Shown here in pieces: positions 44,388-54,553 of a DNA stretch of 64,000 bases (its first letter is position 1; the number at the start of each line of letters is the position of its first letter). The DNA lies in NCBI RefSeq assembly GCF_000252125.1, contig NZ_AHKF01000016.1:1-64000 (forward strand). The letters run 5' to 3'. Both the position numbers and the translations under genes were made by a program. Below the pieces are notes generated by a model. That model did not search any database. It was not told the origin of the DNA and saw nothing but the letters and a program-made list of their open reading frames with translations. Source of the stretch: Flavobacterium frigoris PS1 (GTDB taxonomy: Bacteria; Bacteroidota; Bacteroidia; Flavobacteriales; Flavobacteriaceae).

Positions 44388-45719
44388 ATGAGGCTAGTTG
44401 TATTAGGCGGAGGAGAAAGTGGAGTGGGTACAGCCATTCTTGGAAAAGAAAAAGGATATGATGTTTTTGTGTCTGATTTTGGAAAAATAAAAGAAAATTA
44501 CAAAGAAGTTCTTATTAGTAATGGTATCGATTTCGAAGATGAACGACATACTGAGGATTTGATTTTGAATGCAGATGTGGTAATGAAAAGCCCTGGTATT
44601 CCTGAGAAAGCTCCAATAGTTAAAAAGCTAATTGAAAGAGGTATTCCTGTGATTTCTGAAATTGAGTTTGCAGCTCCTTTTACAAGAGCCATCACGATTG
44701 GGATAACAGGAAGTAATGGAAAGACCACTACGACAATGTTAGTCTATCATTTGTTGAAATCGGCTGGATTAAATGTAGGGTTAGGAGGAAATATAGGAAA
44801 GAGTTTCGCTCAACAGGTAGCTGAGGATAAATTTGATTCTTATGTGTTAGAGTTAAGTAGTTTTCAGCTCGATGGGATTGTAGATTACAAACCACATATA
44901 GCCATTATTACCAATATTAGTCCTGATCATTTAGATCGATACGATTATAAGTATGAAAATTATATTGATTCAAAATTTAGAATAACGATGAATCAAACGG
45001 AGGATGATTACCTCATATATGATGCAGATGATGAAGCTATCGCAGAATGGCTTAAAAATAACACAACGAAAGCGAAACTAATCCCTTTTTCATTGACAAA
45101 AACATTCAACGAAGGAGCATTTATAAAAAACAATAACATGGAAGTAATTATCAATCAAGATGAGTTTAAAATGGAAACTGAATCTATTGCCTTAGAAGGG
45201 AAACATAATATGAAAAATGCAATGGCAGCAACCTCTGTGGCGAAATTGATGCAAATAAGAAAAGCAACGATTCGCGAAAGTTTATCTAATTTTCAAGGGG
45301 TAGAACACCGTCTTGAAAAAGTATTGAAAATTCAGAACGTTCAGTATATCAATGATTCAAAAGCTACAAATGTGAATGCTACTTTTTTTGCACTTGACAG
45401 TATGAATTCACCAACAGTATGGATTGTGGGTGGAGTTGATAAAGGAAATGATTATAATGAATTGATGTCATTAGTTCGTGAAAAAGTAAAAGCAATTGTT
45501 TGTCTTGGAGTAGATAACAAAAAGATAATTGATGCCTTTGGAAATGTTGTTGATATGATGATAGAAGTGTCGAATATGAATGATGCGGTGAGAATGGCGC
45601 AAAGATTAACTGAAAAAGGAGATACTGTTTTATTATCGCCAGCCTGTGCCAGTTTTGATTTGTTTGAAAACTATGAAGATAGAGGAAATCAATTCAAACA
45701 AGCAGTACAAAATCTATAA
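44388..45719 (+). CDS. murD: UDP-MurNAc-alanine-D-glutamate ligase MurD
   Basis: 443 residues. The Rossmann-like start VVLGGGESGVGTAILG, ATP site GITGSNGKTTTT (about 105-116), NISPDHLDRY, YINDSKATNVNA and LLSPACASFDLFENYEDRG are all diagnostic. It adds D-glutamate to UDP-MurNAc-L-alanine in the cytoplasm. A normal family length; part of the packed dcw transcript between mraY and ftsW. Confidence 0.96.
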   Translation: MRLVVLGGGESGVGTAILGKEKGYDVFVSDFGKIKENYKEVLISNGIDFEDERHTEDLILNADVVMKSPGIPEKAPIVKKLIERGIPVISEIEFAAPFTRAITIGITGSNGKTTTTMLVYHLLKSAGLNVGLGGNIGKSFAQQVAEDKFDSYVLELSSFQLDGIVDYKPHIAIITNISPDHLDRYDYKYENYIDSKFRITMNQTEDDYLIYDADDEAIAEWLKNNTTKAKLIPFSLTKTFNEGAFIKNNNMEVIINQDEFKMETESIALEGKHNMKNAMAATSVAKLMQIRKATIRESLSNFQGVEHRLEKVLKIQNVQYINDSKATNVNATFFALDSMNSPTVWIVGGVDKGNDYNELMSLVREKVKAIVCLGVDNKKIIDAFGNVVDMMIEVSNMNDAVRMAQRLTEKGDTVLLSPACASFDLFENYEDRGNQFKQAVQNL

Positions 45720-45757
45720 GCATAACCAATACTAGTTTTATAATTCAAACAATAAAA

Positions 45758-47047
45758 ATGAAACAACTAATAAGCAACTTAAAAGGAGATAAAGGAATAT
45801 GGTCATTCGTGGCTCTATTGGCTTTGTTTTCGTTTATGCCTGTTTTTAGTGCTAGTAGTAATTTAGCTTATTTGGGTCATGGGACGGGAAATACATTAGG
45901 CTATTTAGTAAAGCATTTGGCACATATATGTATTGGTTTTTTGATTATTTATGGTGTTCACAGAGTTCCATACCATTATTTTAGGGCTATTTCTAAAGTG
46001 GCTTTACCCGTGGTTTGGATATTATTGTTGTATACATTAGTTAAAGGGACAGTGATAGCTGGTGCCAATGCCAGTAGATGGATTCAGGTTCCTTTTATAG
46101 GGATATCGTTTCAGACATCCACATTAGCATCGGTAGTGTTATTTATATTTGTGGCGCGTTATTTGTCAAAATCTAGAGAAATCCCCATTACTTTCAAAGC
46201 CTCATTATGGGAGCTTTGGTTGCCTGTATTCTTTACGTTGATTCTTATTTTACCGGCTAATTTCTCTACAACAGCATTGATTTTTTCCATGATACTTATG
46301 TTGGTTTTTATTGGGAAGTATCCGTTAAAATATATTGGAATTATTATTGGGTCAGGAATTCTATTTCTTGCTTTTTTCGTGCTGCTAAGTAAAGCATTTC
46401 CAGATTCTAGATTCTTTAGCAGGGTGCAGACTTGGGAAAGCAGAATTGAAAATTTCAGTACTGATAAACCTGATGAAGATGATTATCAAATTGAGAAGGC
46501 GAAAATTGCAATTGCTTCAGGAAAAATTTATGGATTGGGTCCAGGTAAAAGTGTTCAAAAGAACTTTTTGCCACAGTCTTCATCCGATTTTATATATGCT
46601 ATTATAGTTGAGGAATATGGACTTATTGGTGGTTTAGGAGTACTTATTTTGTATTTGTTATTATTATTCCGATTTGTTGTTGCTTCACATAAAGCCAATA
46701 CAATATTTGGAAAGTTAGTAGTTATTGGATTGGGTTTTCCTATGATATTTCAGGCTATGATCAATATGGCAGTTGCGGTAGAATTGTTGCCTGTGACTGG
46801 GCAAACATTGCCGTTGATAAGCAGTGGTGGAAGCTCTATCTGGATGACGTGCTTTGCGCTTGGAATTATCATAAGCGTTACTAAAAAAGACGAAGAAATA
46901 GTACAAGAACAAAAAGATGCAGCCAAAAGAGAGGAAGCGCTGAAAAAACTGATTGATGCAGAATTGGCTGCTGAAGATGCAGAGCTTGATGATTACTCAA
47001 TTGAGGACAAAGCGACTAACCCTATGAATGCAGTTTTAAATAAATAG
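45758..47047 (+). CDS. ftsW: Septal peptidoglycan glycosyltransferase FtsW
   Basis: 429 residues of the SEDS family with about nine or ten membrane helices. GANASRWIQVPFIGISFQTS and LPVTGQTLPLISSGGSS are the conserved loops, and IYGLGPGKSVQKNFLPQSSSD holds the periplasmic motif. It polymerises septal glycan strands with FtsI. The C-terminal cytoplasmic tail of about 40 residues is acidic and lysine rich (EQKDAAKREEALKKLIDAEL). Position before murG is typical. Confidence 0.95.
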   Translation: MKQLISNLKGDKGIWSFVALLALFSFMPVFSASSNLAYLGHGTGNTLGYLVKHLAHICIGFLIIYGVHRVPYHYFRAISKVALPVVWILLLYTLVKGTVIAGANASRWIQVPFIGISFQTSTLASVVLFIFVARYLSKSREIPITFKASLWELWLPVFFTLILILPANFSTTALIFSMILMLVFIGKYPLKYIGIIIGSGILFLAFFVLLSKAFPDSRFFSRVQTWESRIENFSTDKPDEDDYQIEKAKIAIASGKIYGLGPGKSVQKNFLPQSSSDFIYAIIVEEYGLIGGLGVLILYLLLLFRFVVASHKANTIFGKLVVIGLGFPMIFQAMINMAVAVELLPVTGQTLPLISSGGSSIWMTCFALGIIISVTKKDEEIVQEQKDAAKREEALKKLIDAELAAEDAELDDYSIEDKATNPMNAVLNK

Positions 47048-47100
47048 TATTTAAAAAAAAACAAACTGTTTTTTTATTAACGTAACAACTTTTATTTCAG

Positions 47101-48192
47101 ATGAAACAATATAAATTCATATTAAGTGGCGGTGGAACTGGTGGGCATATTTACCCAGCAATTGCTATTGCCAATGAATTGAAATTGCGTTTCCCCGATG
47201 CTGAATTCCTTTTTGTGGGAGCCAAGGATAAAATGGAAATGCAAAAAGTACCTCAAGCTGGCTATCAAATAAAAGGATTGTGGATTGCTGGATTGCAGCG
47301 AAAGCTTAGTTTGCAAAATATGATGTTTCCTTTCAAGTTGGCCGATAGTTTGTGGAAATCAAAAAAAATAGTAAAACAGTTTAAACCAGATGTAGTAATC
47401 GGTACTGGTGGTTTTGCGAGTGGTCCATTATTAAAGATCGCAAGTATGGCTGGTGTTCCTACAGTAATTCAAGAGCAAAACTCTTTTCCAGGAATTACTA
47501 ATAAGCTGTTAAGTAAAAAGGCAGATGTTATATGCGTTGCCTATGAGAATTTAGAACGATTTTTTCCAAAAGAAAAAATTGTTTTAACGGGGAATCCAGT
47601 TCGCCAAGATTTACTTGATATTGAAGGCAAAAGAGCAGAGGCAATTCAACATTTCAATCTGGATCCTAATAAAAAAACCTTGTTAGTTCTTGGCGGAAGT
47701 CTTGGGGCAAGAAGAGTAAATCAGTTAATTGAAGCGGAATTGGGGAAATTTGCTTCTCAAAACATTCAGATTATTTGGCAATGTGGTAAGTTATATTTCG
47801 AAGAGTATAAAAAACACAATGCGAATAGCGTGCAAGTTTTTGCTTTTATAGAGAGAATGGATTTAGTTTATGCAGCTTCGGATATTGTTATTTCTCGTGC
47901 AGGTGCCTCATCGGTTTCAGAATTATGTATTGTTGGTAAGCCAGTAATTTTTATTCCTTCTCCTAATGTTGCGGAGGATCACCAAACTAAAAACGCAAAA
48001 TCTATAGTAGACAAAAAAGGTGCTCTTCTATTAAAGGAGTCTGAATTGAATACTGAATTTAGTCTTGTTTTTGAAGCTTTATTGAAAGATCAAGGAAAAC
48101 AAAATCAATTAAGTGAGAATATTAGACAGTTAGCAATGCCAGAGGCGACAAAGAGTATTGTCGATGAAATTGTTAAATTAATAAAAAAGTAA
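47101..48192 (+). CDS. murG: UDP-GlcNAc transferase MurG
   Basis: 363 residues. The glycine-rich loop [12 protein letters not shown] near residue 10, [10 protein letters not shown] (about 101-110), [13 protein letters not shown] and [11 protein letters not shown] are the donor and acceptor site motifs. It adds GlcNAc to lipid I to make lipid II on the inner face of the membrane. Gaps of about 50 bases separate it from ftsW and murC, wider than elsewhere in the cluster. Confidence 0.96.
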   Translation: MKQYKFILSGGGTGGHIYPAIAIANELKLRFPDAEFLFVGAKDKMEMQKVPQAGYQIKGLWIAGLQRKLSLQNMMFPFKLADSLWKSKKIVKQFKPDVVIGTGGFASGPLLKIASMAGVPTVIQEQNSFPGITNKLLSKKADVICVAYENLERFFPKEKIVLTGNPVRQDLLDIEGKRAEAIQHFNLDPNKKTLLVLGGSLGARRVNQLIEAELGKFASQNIQIIWQCGKLYFEEYKKHNANSVQVFAFIERMDLVYAASDIVISRAGASSVSELCIVGKPVIFIPSPNVAEDHQTKNAKSIVDKKGALLLKESELNTEFSLVFEALLKDQGKQNQLSENIRQLAMPEATKSIVDEIVKLIKK

Positions 48193-48240
48193 AAATCGTG
48201 AAGTCATTTGACTCTGCGAGATTAAATAAAAATATAAAAA

Positions 48241-49590
48241 ATGAACTTAAACCAAATACATAACGTCTATTTCATCGGAATCGGTGGCATCGGTATGAGT
48301 GCTTTGGCTCGGTATTTTAAGAATATCGGGAAACAAGTTTCAGGTTACGATAAAACCCCTACCACTTTAACAAAGGAATTAATAGCTAGTGGAATTGCGA
48401 TTCACTTTGAAGACAGTATTGATTTAATCCCTAAGGATTATTCTGTTGAAAACACTTTAGTGATTATTACACCTGCAGTTCCTAAGACGCATTCGGAATG
48501 GAATTATTTCGTGGAACGTGATTTTTATGTCAAAAAAAGGGCAGAGGTTCTAGGGATAATTACAAAAGATACGTTCTGTTTTGCTGTTGCAGGAACCCAT
48601 GGAAAGACAACAACTTCAAGCATCTTAGGCCATATTTTATATGAGAGTGGAGCTGATGTTACTGCTTTTATAGGTGGAATTGTAGAAAATTATAATTCAA
48701 ACTTGATAGGTGACGGGAAAACAGTCACTGTTGTCGAAGCGGACGAATTTGATCGATCCTTTTTGCATCTGCATCCTAATATTGCTTGTATTACTTCCAT
48801 GGATGCCGATCATTTGGACATTTATGGTACAAGTGATGCAATTGAGGCATCATTTTTGGAGTTTGCTGGCAAATTAGAAGACAAGAGCAAATTGTTTATC
48901 ACAAAAGAGCTTCCGTTGGAGGGTGTTACTGTAGCTGTAAACGAAGAGGCTGTTTACAGTGCTTTTAATGTTAGAATTGAAGATGGAAGTTATTTATTCG
49001 ATATAAAAACACCAAAAGGAATTTTATATGATTTTCGTTTTGGATTACCTGGAAAACACAATTTAATGAATGCTTTAATGGCTATTGCAATGGCTGAAAT
49101 ATTCGGCACCCCAACCGTAGCCATTGCAGTAGCCTTAGCTTCATTTAAAGGAGTTAAAAGAAGGTTTTCGTACCAAATTAAAAGAGAGGATTTAGTTTAT
49201 ATTGATGATTACGCACATCACCCAACTGAGATTGATGCTGTGCATCAGGCTGTGAGAGAATTGTATCCTGGAAAAAAGGTATTGGCAGTTTTTCAACCTC
49301 ATTTGTTTAGCAGAACCAGAGATTTTGCTGATGATTTTGCAAGAAGTCTTTCTCAATTTGATGAGCTGATTTTAATGGATATTTATCCAGCGCGTGAAGT
49401 ACCAATGGAAGGAATTACCTCAGAATGGTTGTTTGATAAAATCGATAATCAACAGAAGGAAATTGTGTCAAAAGAGGGTTTAATAAAGGCTATTTTAAAA
49501 AGTAATGCTCAGGTAATAGTAACGATAGGAGCGGGGGATATTGGAGAGATGGTAGTATCAATTAAAGAAGCATTAAATGAAAATATTTAA
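48241..49590 (+). CDS. murC: UDP-N-acetylmuramate-L-alanine ligase MurC
   Basis: 449 residues. VYFIGIGGIGMSALARYF is the N-terminal nucleotide fold, AVAGTHGKTTTSS (about 118-130) the ATP site, VEADEFDRSF the metal-binding stretch and YIDDYAHHPTEI the C-terminal motif. It attaches L-alanine to UDP-MurNAc, the first amino-acid step. It overlaps ftsQ by 14 bases. Confidence 0.96.
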   Translation: MNLNQIHNVYFIGIGGIGMSALARYFKNIGKQVSGYDKTPTTLTKELIASGIAIHFEDSIDLIPKDYSVENTLVIITPAVPKTHSEWNYFVERDFYVKKRAEVLGIITKDTFCFAVAGTHGKTTTSSILGHILYESGADVTAFIGGIVENYNSNLIGDGKTVTVVEADEFDRSFLHLHPNIACITSMDADHLDIYGTSDAIEASFLEFAGKLEDKSKLFITKELPLEGVTVAVNEEAVYSAFNVRIEDGSYLFDIKTPKGILYDFRFGLPGKHNLMNALMAIAMAEIFGTPTVAIAVALASFKGVKRRFSYQIKREDLVYIDDYAHHPTEIDAVHQAVRELYPGKKVLAVFQPHLFSRTRDFADDFARSLSQFDELILMDIYPAREVPMEGITSEWLFDKIDNQQKEIVSKEGLIKAILKSNAQVIVTIGAGDIGEMVVSIKEALNENI

Positions 49591-50299
49591 TTGGACAAAT
49601 ATTAGATTGGTGCTCATGTTAGGGGTAGTGATTTTCCTATTATCATTTACGTCAAAACGAAATGATAATAGAAAACTTAGTAAATCTGTGGTTGTTTTTG
49701 TGGGAGATAATGCGCTTTTTATTAAACGAGAAACGGTTAATAAATTGTTAATAGAAAATAAAGAAAATGTATTAGGCATTCAAAAAGATAAATTAGATTT
49801 GAATAAGCTGGAGAGAGCACTAAATTCAAATGATCTGATTGAGAAATCAGATGTGTTTGTAAGTATAGATGGTGTCTTAAAAGCAGTGGTAAAACAAAAG
49901 ATACCTATAGCTAGGGTTTTTAGCGGTAATGGCTCTTTTTATATTGATTATGAAGGAGGTAGAATGCCGTTATCTGATAATTATACGGCTAGAGTTCCAC
50001 TTGTTTCGGGAGTGATAAATAAAAAAAATAACGAGGAATTAGCCCAATTGTTTCGTGTAATTTATGACGATGATTTTTTGAAAAAAAACATCATTGCGAT
50101 ACAGATTATGCCCAATGGGAGCTTAAAAATGCTCAACAGAAATTTTGATTATCAAATTGACTTTGGTAAAATCGTAAATGCGGAGCGAAAATTTAAAGAT
50201 TATAAGGCCTTTTTTCAAAAGGCAGTTTTAGATAGCTCGTTATATAAATATAAAAAAATTGACCTCAGATTTACAAGACAAGTAGTTTGTACTAAATAA
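49577..50299 (+). CDS. ftsQ: Cell division protein FtsQ
   Basis: 240 residues: a short cytoplasmic start, one membrane helix (VLMLGVVIFLLSFTS), then a periplasmic part with a POTRA-like segment (about 35-100: VVFVGDNALFIKRETVNKLL) and a beta domain. Similarity to proteobacterial FtsQ is weak, as usual in Bacteroidota, but topology and position between murC and ftsA are decisive. It links FtsL-type proteins in the divisome. Start inside the murC end. Confidence 0.88.
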   Translation: MKIFNWTNIRLVLMLGVVIFLLSFTSKRNDNRKLSKSVVVFVGDNALFIKRETVNKLLIENKENVLGIQKDKLDLNKLERALNSNDLIEKSDVFVSIDGVLKAVVKQKIPIARVFSGNGSFYIDYEGGRMPLSDNYTARVPLVSGVINKKNNEELAQLFRVIYDDDFLKKNIIAIQIMPNGSLKMLNRNFDYQIDFGKIVNAERKFKDYKAFFQKAVLDSSLYKYKKIDLRFTRQVVCTK

Positions 50300-50306
50300 A
50301 TAGATA

Positions 50307-51686
50307 ATGGAAAAAGAGAATATTGCAGTGGGTCTAGATATTGGGACAACAAAAATTGTTGCCATGATCGGCAAGAAAAATGAATACGGTAAGCTAGAGA
50401 TTCTAGGAGTGGGTAAATCCAAAAGCTTAGGCGTAGCCAGAGGAGTAGTAAATAATATTACTCAAACAATACAGTCGATCCAACAAGCGATACACGAAGC
50501 TGAAAATAATTCAGGTTATAAGATAAAAGATGTTGTTGTAGGTATAGCTGGTCAGCACATTCGCAGTATTCAGCATACAGATTATATTAGTAGAAGTAAT
50601 CCTGAAGAAGTAATAGGAGGAGCTGATATTCAGTTGTTGATTGATCAAGTGAACAAATTGGCCATGTTGCCTGGAGAGGAAATTATTCATGTTTTGCCAC
50701 AAGAATTTAAAATTGATGGGCAATCTGAGATTAAAGAACCAATAGGGATGTATGGTGGGAGATTAGAGTCTAGTTTTCACGTCGTGGTGGGACAAGCATC
50801 ATCTATACGTAATGTAGGTAGATGTATTCAAAGTTCCGGAATTGAATTGTCTGGGTTAACATTAGAGCCATTAGCGTCATCAGATGCGGTTTTAAGTCAA
50901 GAAGAAAAAGAGGCTGGAGTTGCTTTAATTGATATAGGAGGAGGAACAACAGACTTAGCTATTTTTAAAGATGGAATTATTCGCCATACAGCGGTAATCC
51001 CTTTTGGAGGTAATGTTATTTCTGACGATATAAAAGAAGGCTGTTCAATCATCGAAAAACAAGCGGAATTATTGAAAGTTAAATTTGGGTCTGCTTGGCC
51101 AGGTGAAAACAGAGACAATGAAATTGTTTCTATTCCGGGTTTAAGAGGAAGAGAGCCGAAGGAAATTTCTTTGAAAAACTTGTCAAAAATAATTCATGCC
51201 CGTGTAGTCGAAATTGTAGAGCAGGTTTTTACTGAAATAAAAGCATACGGACACGAAGATCCACGTAAAAAATTAATTGCAGGAATTGTACTTACCGGTG
51301 GTGGGGCGCAATTAAAACATATTAAGCAATTAGTTGAATATATAACTGGAATGGATACTAGAATTGGATATCCAAACGAGCATTTAGCGGGTGATTCAGA
51401 CGAAGAATTTTCAAGCCCATTATATGCTACAGCAGTAGGTTTAGTAATGAATAGCATAGAGAATAAAACACAAAGTGCTGTTAGAAAAGACGAAATTGCT
51501 CCGCCAAAGATACCGTCATACCGACCTCCGGTTGACGAATATCAGGAGAGAAGAGAAGAAGAAGTCGAAGAGATGGAATCTAAAAATAATACGAAAAAGG
51601 AAGAGTCTACAGGAGATAAAATAAAGAGATCCTTTTTTGATCGCTATGTAGACAAGATCAAAGATTTTTTAGATAACGCAGAGTAG
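50307..51686 (+). CDS. ftsA: Cell division protein FtsA
   Basis: 459 residues, actin-fold ATPase. Phosphate 1 motif AVGLDIGTTKIVAMIG, phosphate 2 ALIDIGGGTTDLAIF and adenosine motif GIVLTGGGAQLKHI are clear. The C-terminus has a basic/acidic linker and ends with an amphipathic stretch (KIKRSFFDRYVDKIKDFLDN) that fits the membrane-targeting helix. FtsA tethers FtsZ filaments to the membrane. It is 7 bases after ftsQ. Confidence 0.95.
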   Translation: MEKENIAVGLDIGTTKIVAMIGKKNEYGKLEILGVGKSKSLGVARGVVNNITQTIQSIQQAIHEAENNSGYKIKDVVVGIAGQHIRSIQHTDYISRSNPEEVIGGADIQLLIDQVNKLAMLPGEEIIHVLPQEFKIDGQSEIKEPIGMYGGRLESSFHVVVGQASSIRNVGRCIQSSGIELSGLTLEPLASSDAVLSQEEKEAGVALIDIGGGTTDLAIFKDGIIRHTAVIPFGGNVISDDIKEGCSIIEKQAELLKVKFGSAWPGENRDNEIVSIPGLRGREPKEISLKNLSKIIHARVVEIVEQVFTEIKAYGHEDPRKKLIAGIVLTGGGAQLKHIKQLVEYITGMDTRIGYPNEHLAGDSDEEFSSPLYATAVGLVMNSIENKTQSAVRKDEIAPPKIPSYRPPVDEYQERREEEVEEMESKNNTKKEESTGDKIKRSFFDRYVDKIKDFLDNAE

Positions 51687-51744
51687 GGCAATGCCCAAAA
51701 TAAAGAATACAACAATTAATAATTAATATCAAAAACCAAATAAA

Positions 51745-53679
51745 ATGATGAGCAACTCAGAATTTGGAAGTATTTCATTTGATTTACCAAAAAACCAATC
51801 AAATGTAATCAAAGTAATTGGTGTAGGTGGAGGCGGAAGTAACGCTATAAACCACATGTTTAAACAAGGAATTAAAGGAGTGGACTTTATCGTTTGTAAT
51901 ACTGATTCTCAGGCATTGCAAAGTAGTTCTGTGCCTAATAAAATTCAGTTAGGGGTAAACTTGACTGAAGGACTCGGTGCTGGGGCTAATCCTGATGTAG
52001 GACAGCAGTCAGCTATTGAGAGCATTGCTGAGATTGAAAAAATGTTGGATCGCAATACTAAGATGGTTTTCATCACCGCTGGAATGGGTGGTGGTACTGG
52101 AACAGGTGCTGCACCAGTTATTGCTCAATTAGCAAAAGAAAGAGAAATTCTTACTGTAGGTATCGTAACACTTCCATTCTTATTTGAAGGTAAAGTTCGT
52201 CAAGAGCAAGCTAAAATAGGTATTGAAAAATTACGTAAGCAGGTAGATTCTTTGATTGTTATCAATAACAATAAATTAAGAGAAGTATATGGAAATTTAG
52301 GTTTCAAAGCTGGTTTTTCAAAAGCGGATGAAGTTTTAGCAACTGCCTCAAGGGGTATTGCTGAAGTAATTACACACCACTACACTCAAAATATCGATTT
52401 ACGTGATGCTAAGACAGTTTTGTCTAATAGCGGAACAGCAATAATGGGTTCAGCTAATGCTGAGGGTGAAAATAGAGCCAAGGAAGCAATTGTTTCTGCT
52501 TTAGATTCTCCATTATTGAATGATAACAAAATCACAGGTGCCAAAAACGTATTGTTGCTCATCGTTTCTGGTTCTAATGAGATCACTCTAGATGAAATAG
52601 GAGAAATCAATGACCATATTCAAAATGAAGCGGGTCACAATGCCAATATTATTATGGGTGTTGGTGAAGATGAAACGCTAGGTGACGCTATTGCTGTTAC
52701 TATTATTGCGACTGGATTTGATATCGAACAACAAAATGGAATCGTAAACACGGAGCCAAAAAAAATAATTCATACGCTAGAGGATGAGCAAAGAAGTGTT
52801 CATAACCTAACAAAAAATGCAGTTCCTGCATTCGATTTTAATAATGAATCTCCAAAATCTAATACTGAAGAAAGAATTGTTTTTGAATTAACGGAAGACA
52901 AAGTAACTCCAGAGCCTATTGTTCCTGTTCCAGGAAATGAACAATTATTGGCGATGTCTGAATTTATTAAAAACCTAGATGTTACTTTCGAAATCGTATC
53001 TCCAATAAAGGATATTGATTTTACTTTTACAGCACCAAAAGCTGTCGAGGCTAAAGAAGTTCAACAACCTAAAGCAGTAGAAAGAGAAGAGCAAACTACT
53101 TTTTCTTTTGACTTGCCTATTTTTAAAGCGGAACCGGTTGCTGAAGTTGAAGAGAATAAAGTTTTGTTTGAATTGACAAATGAAACACGTGAAATTAAAG
53201 TGAATCAACCAGTTCAATTTGTTCCTGTAACTGAATTATCAGAAAACGGAATCATTAAGTACTCTCTTGAAGAGTATATGGAAGCTGAGAATGACTTTAT
53301 TAGTTCAAAACCAGTTACAAAAGTTGTAGAGGAAGTAATTCCTGCTGAGTTGAACATCACGATGAAACAAGTGGAGACGTCTACAAATGATTCTTCTAAA
53401 TTTGAAGAAATTTCCCCTATGGAAATGACTATTGAAGAAACATTAAGACTTAGATCTGATGAAAGAAGAAAGAAATTGAAGGAATTCAATTATAAATTTC
53501 ACAACAATGTTTCTAAAATTGATGAGTACGAAAGAGAACCTGCTTATAAAAGATTAGGTATAGACATATCAAATACACAGTCAAATAACACAAATTCGAG
53601 AATTTCTGTTGGAACAGACAGTAACAACGATTTACAGTTGCGTTCTAACAATTCTTTTTTGCATGATAACGTAGATTAA
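51745..53679 (+). CDS. ftsZ: Cell division GTPase FtsZ with long C-terminal linker
   Basis: 644 residues. The GTPase half (about 15-330) has GVGGGGSNAINHM, the tubulin signature GMGGGTGTGAAP and NIDLRDAKTVLSNSG. Beyond about residue 335 there is a linker of roughly 260 residues, acidic and proline/valine rich, then a conserved end with EREPAYKRLGIDI and SNNSFLHDNVD. E. coli FtsZ is 383 residues, so the linker is very long, a flavobacterial trait. An ATG one codon downstream is also possible. Last gene of the dcw cluster. Confidence 0.96.
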   Translation: MMSNSEFGSISFDLPKNQSNVIKVIGVGGGGSNAINHMFKQGIKGVDFIVCNTDSQALQSSSVPNKIQLGVNLTEGLGAGANPDVGQQSAIESIAEIEKMLDRNTKMVFITAGMGGGTGTGAAPVIAQLAKEREILTVGIVTLPFLFEGKVRQEQAKIGIEKLRKQVDSLIVINNNKLREVYGNLGFKAGFSKADEVLATASRGIAEVITHHYTQNIDLRDAKTVLSNSGTAIMGSANAEGENRAKEAIVSALDSPLLNDNKITGAKNVLLLIVSGSNEITLDEIGEINDHIQNEAGHNANIIMGVGEDETLGDAIAVTIIATGFDIEQQNGIVNTEPKKIIHTLEDEQRSVHNLTKNAVPAFDFNNESPKSNTEERIVFELTEDKVTPEPIVPVPGNEQLLAMSEFIKNLDVTFEIVSPIKDIDFTFTAPKAVEAKEVQQPKAVEREEQTTFSFDLPIFKAEPVAEVEENKVLFELTNETREIKVNQPVQFVPVTELSENGIIKYSLEEYMEAENDFISSKPVTKVVEEVIPAELNITMKQVETSTNDSSKFEEISPMEMTIEETLRLRSDERRKKLKEFNYKFHNNVSKIDEYEREPAYKRLGIDISNTQSNNTNSRISVGTDSNNDLQLRSNNSFLHDNVD

Positions 53680-53992
53680 TTAAAGTAAGCCAAATAGAGA
53701 TAACCCGAAAATTGGATTTAATTTTCGGGTTATTTTTTTATCTTCGCGCAGATGATGAATGGGACGTTCAATTTGGGCACGGTCCGGCTGTCGTTTTAAG
53801 CTTTTTATCGATTAAGCTTTTTTATAGGTACTTAAAATAGCTCTCTTTAATCGTTTTTTTTTTAAGCTCAATATAAAATGCATTCGGTGCGGCGAAACCT
53901 TTTTCACTGGTATCAACGGCATTTAAAAAAAATCATTTTACAGTATTCGGTTTTTAGATTGGATTACAAATTATAAATTAACAAGAAAGAAT
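53680..53992. other. Gene-free 313-bp region between ftsZ and the YqeY gene
   Basis: It holds the ftsZ terminator, then a locally G/C-richer patch (about 53750-53890, with GGGCACGGTCCGGCTGTCG and CATTCGGTGCGGCGAAACC) that looks like a worn interspersed repeat rather than a gene, then AT-rich sequence before the next ATG. The only open frame in the patch is 15 codons. Confidence 0.55.
53701..53740 (+). terminator. Terminator after ftsZ
   Basis: TAACCCGAAAAT and ATTTTCGGGTTA form a perfect 12-bp stem with an 8-base loop, followed by seven T. It closes the dcw cluster. Confidence 0.9.
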
Positions 53993-54442
53993 ATGAGTTT
54001 AGCAGTAAAAATCATGGATGATTTGAAAACAGCCATGAGAGCCAAAGATACAGTAGCGCTAGAGGCTTTAAGAGCGATCAAATCTGAAATCCTTTTGGCT
54101 CAAACAGCAACTGGATCGAAAGAGGAAATAACGGAAGACGACGAGATTAAATTGCTACAAAGACTAGTGAAAACTCGTAAGGAAAGTGCTAGGATTTTTA
54201 CAGAACAAAACCGTTTGGATTTAGCTGAGCCAGAATTGGCGCAAATTGCCGTAATTGAAAAATTCTTGCCAGCTCAATTGAGTGAAGCAGAAGTTGAAGC
54301 AGTAATTGCAAACATAATTGCAGAAACTGGCGCAACAGGTATCGCATCAATGGGTAAAGTAATGGGACTAGCATCTGCGCAATTAGGTGGTACTGCCGAA
54401 GGAAAAATGATCTCTACAATTGTAAAGAAATTATTGACTTAA
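53993..54442 (+). CDS. GatB/YqeY domain protein
   Basis: 149 residues, entirely helical. YqeY family marks are KTAMRAKDTVALEALRAIKS, LLQRLVKTRKESARIF and the C-terminal GMGKVMG-like ASMGKVMGLASAQLGG. The fold is shared with the tail domain of the amidotransferase subunit GatB and is thought to bind tRNA, but the protein has no proven function alone. It follows ftsZ in many Bacteroidota genomes but has its own upstream gap here. Confidence 0.88.
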   Translation: MSLAVKIMDDLKTAMRAKDTVALEALRAIKSEILLAQTATGSKEEITEDDEIKLLQRLVKTRKESARIFTEQNRLDLAEPELAQIAVIEKFLPAQLSEAEVEAVIANIIAETGATGIASMGKVMGLASAQLGGTAEGKMISTIVKKLLT

Positions 54443-54455
54443 AAAAGATAGATAG

Positions 54456-54490
54456 TTGATTAACGGTCTTACTTATAAACCGTTAATCAA
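54456..54490 (+). terminator. Stem-loop after the YqeY gene
   Basis: TTGATTAACGGT pairs perfectly with ACCGTTAATCAA over 12 bp with an 11-base loop. There is no T-run after it, so it may be a processing or Rho-type signal instead of an intrinsic terminator. Confidence 0.5.
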
Positions 54491-54553
54491 TATTAAAAAA
54501 GCTGCGCAATTCCTGCCCGTTGACCGGCAGAGAATATTAGAATTCGACAAAAT

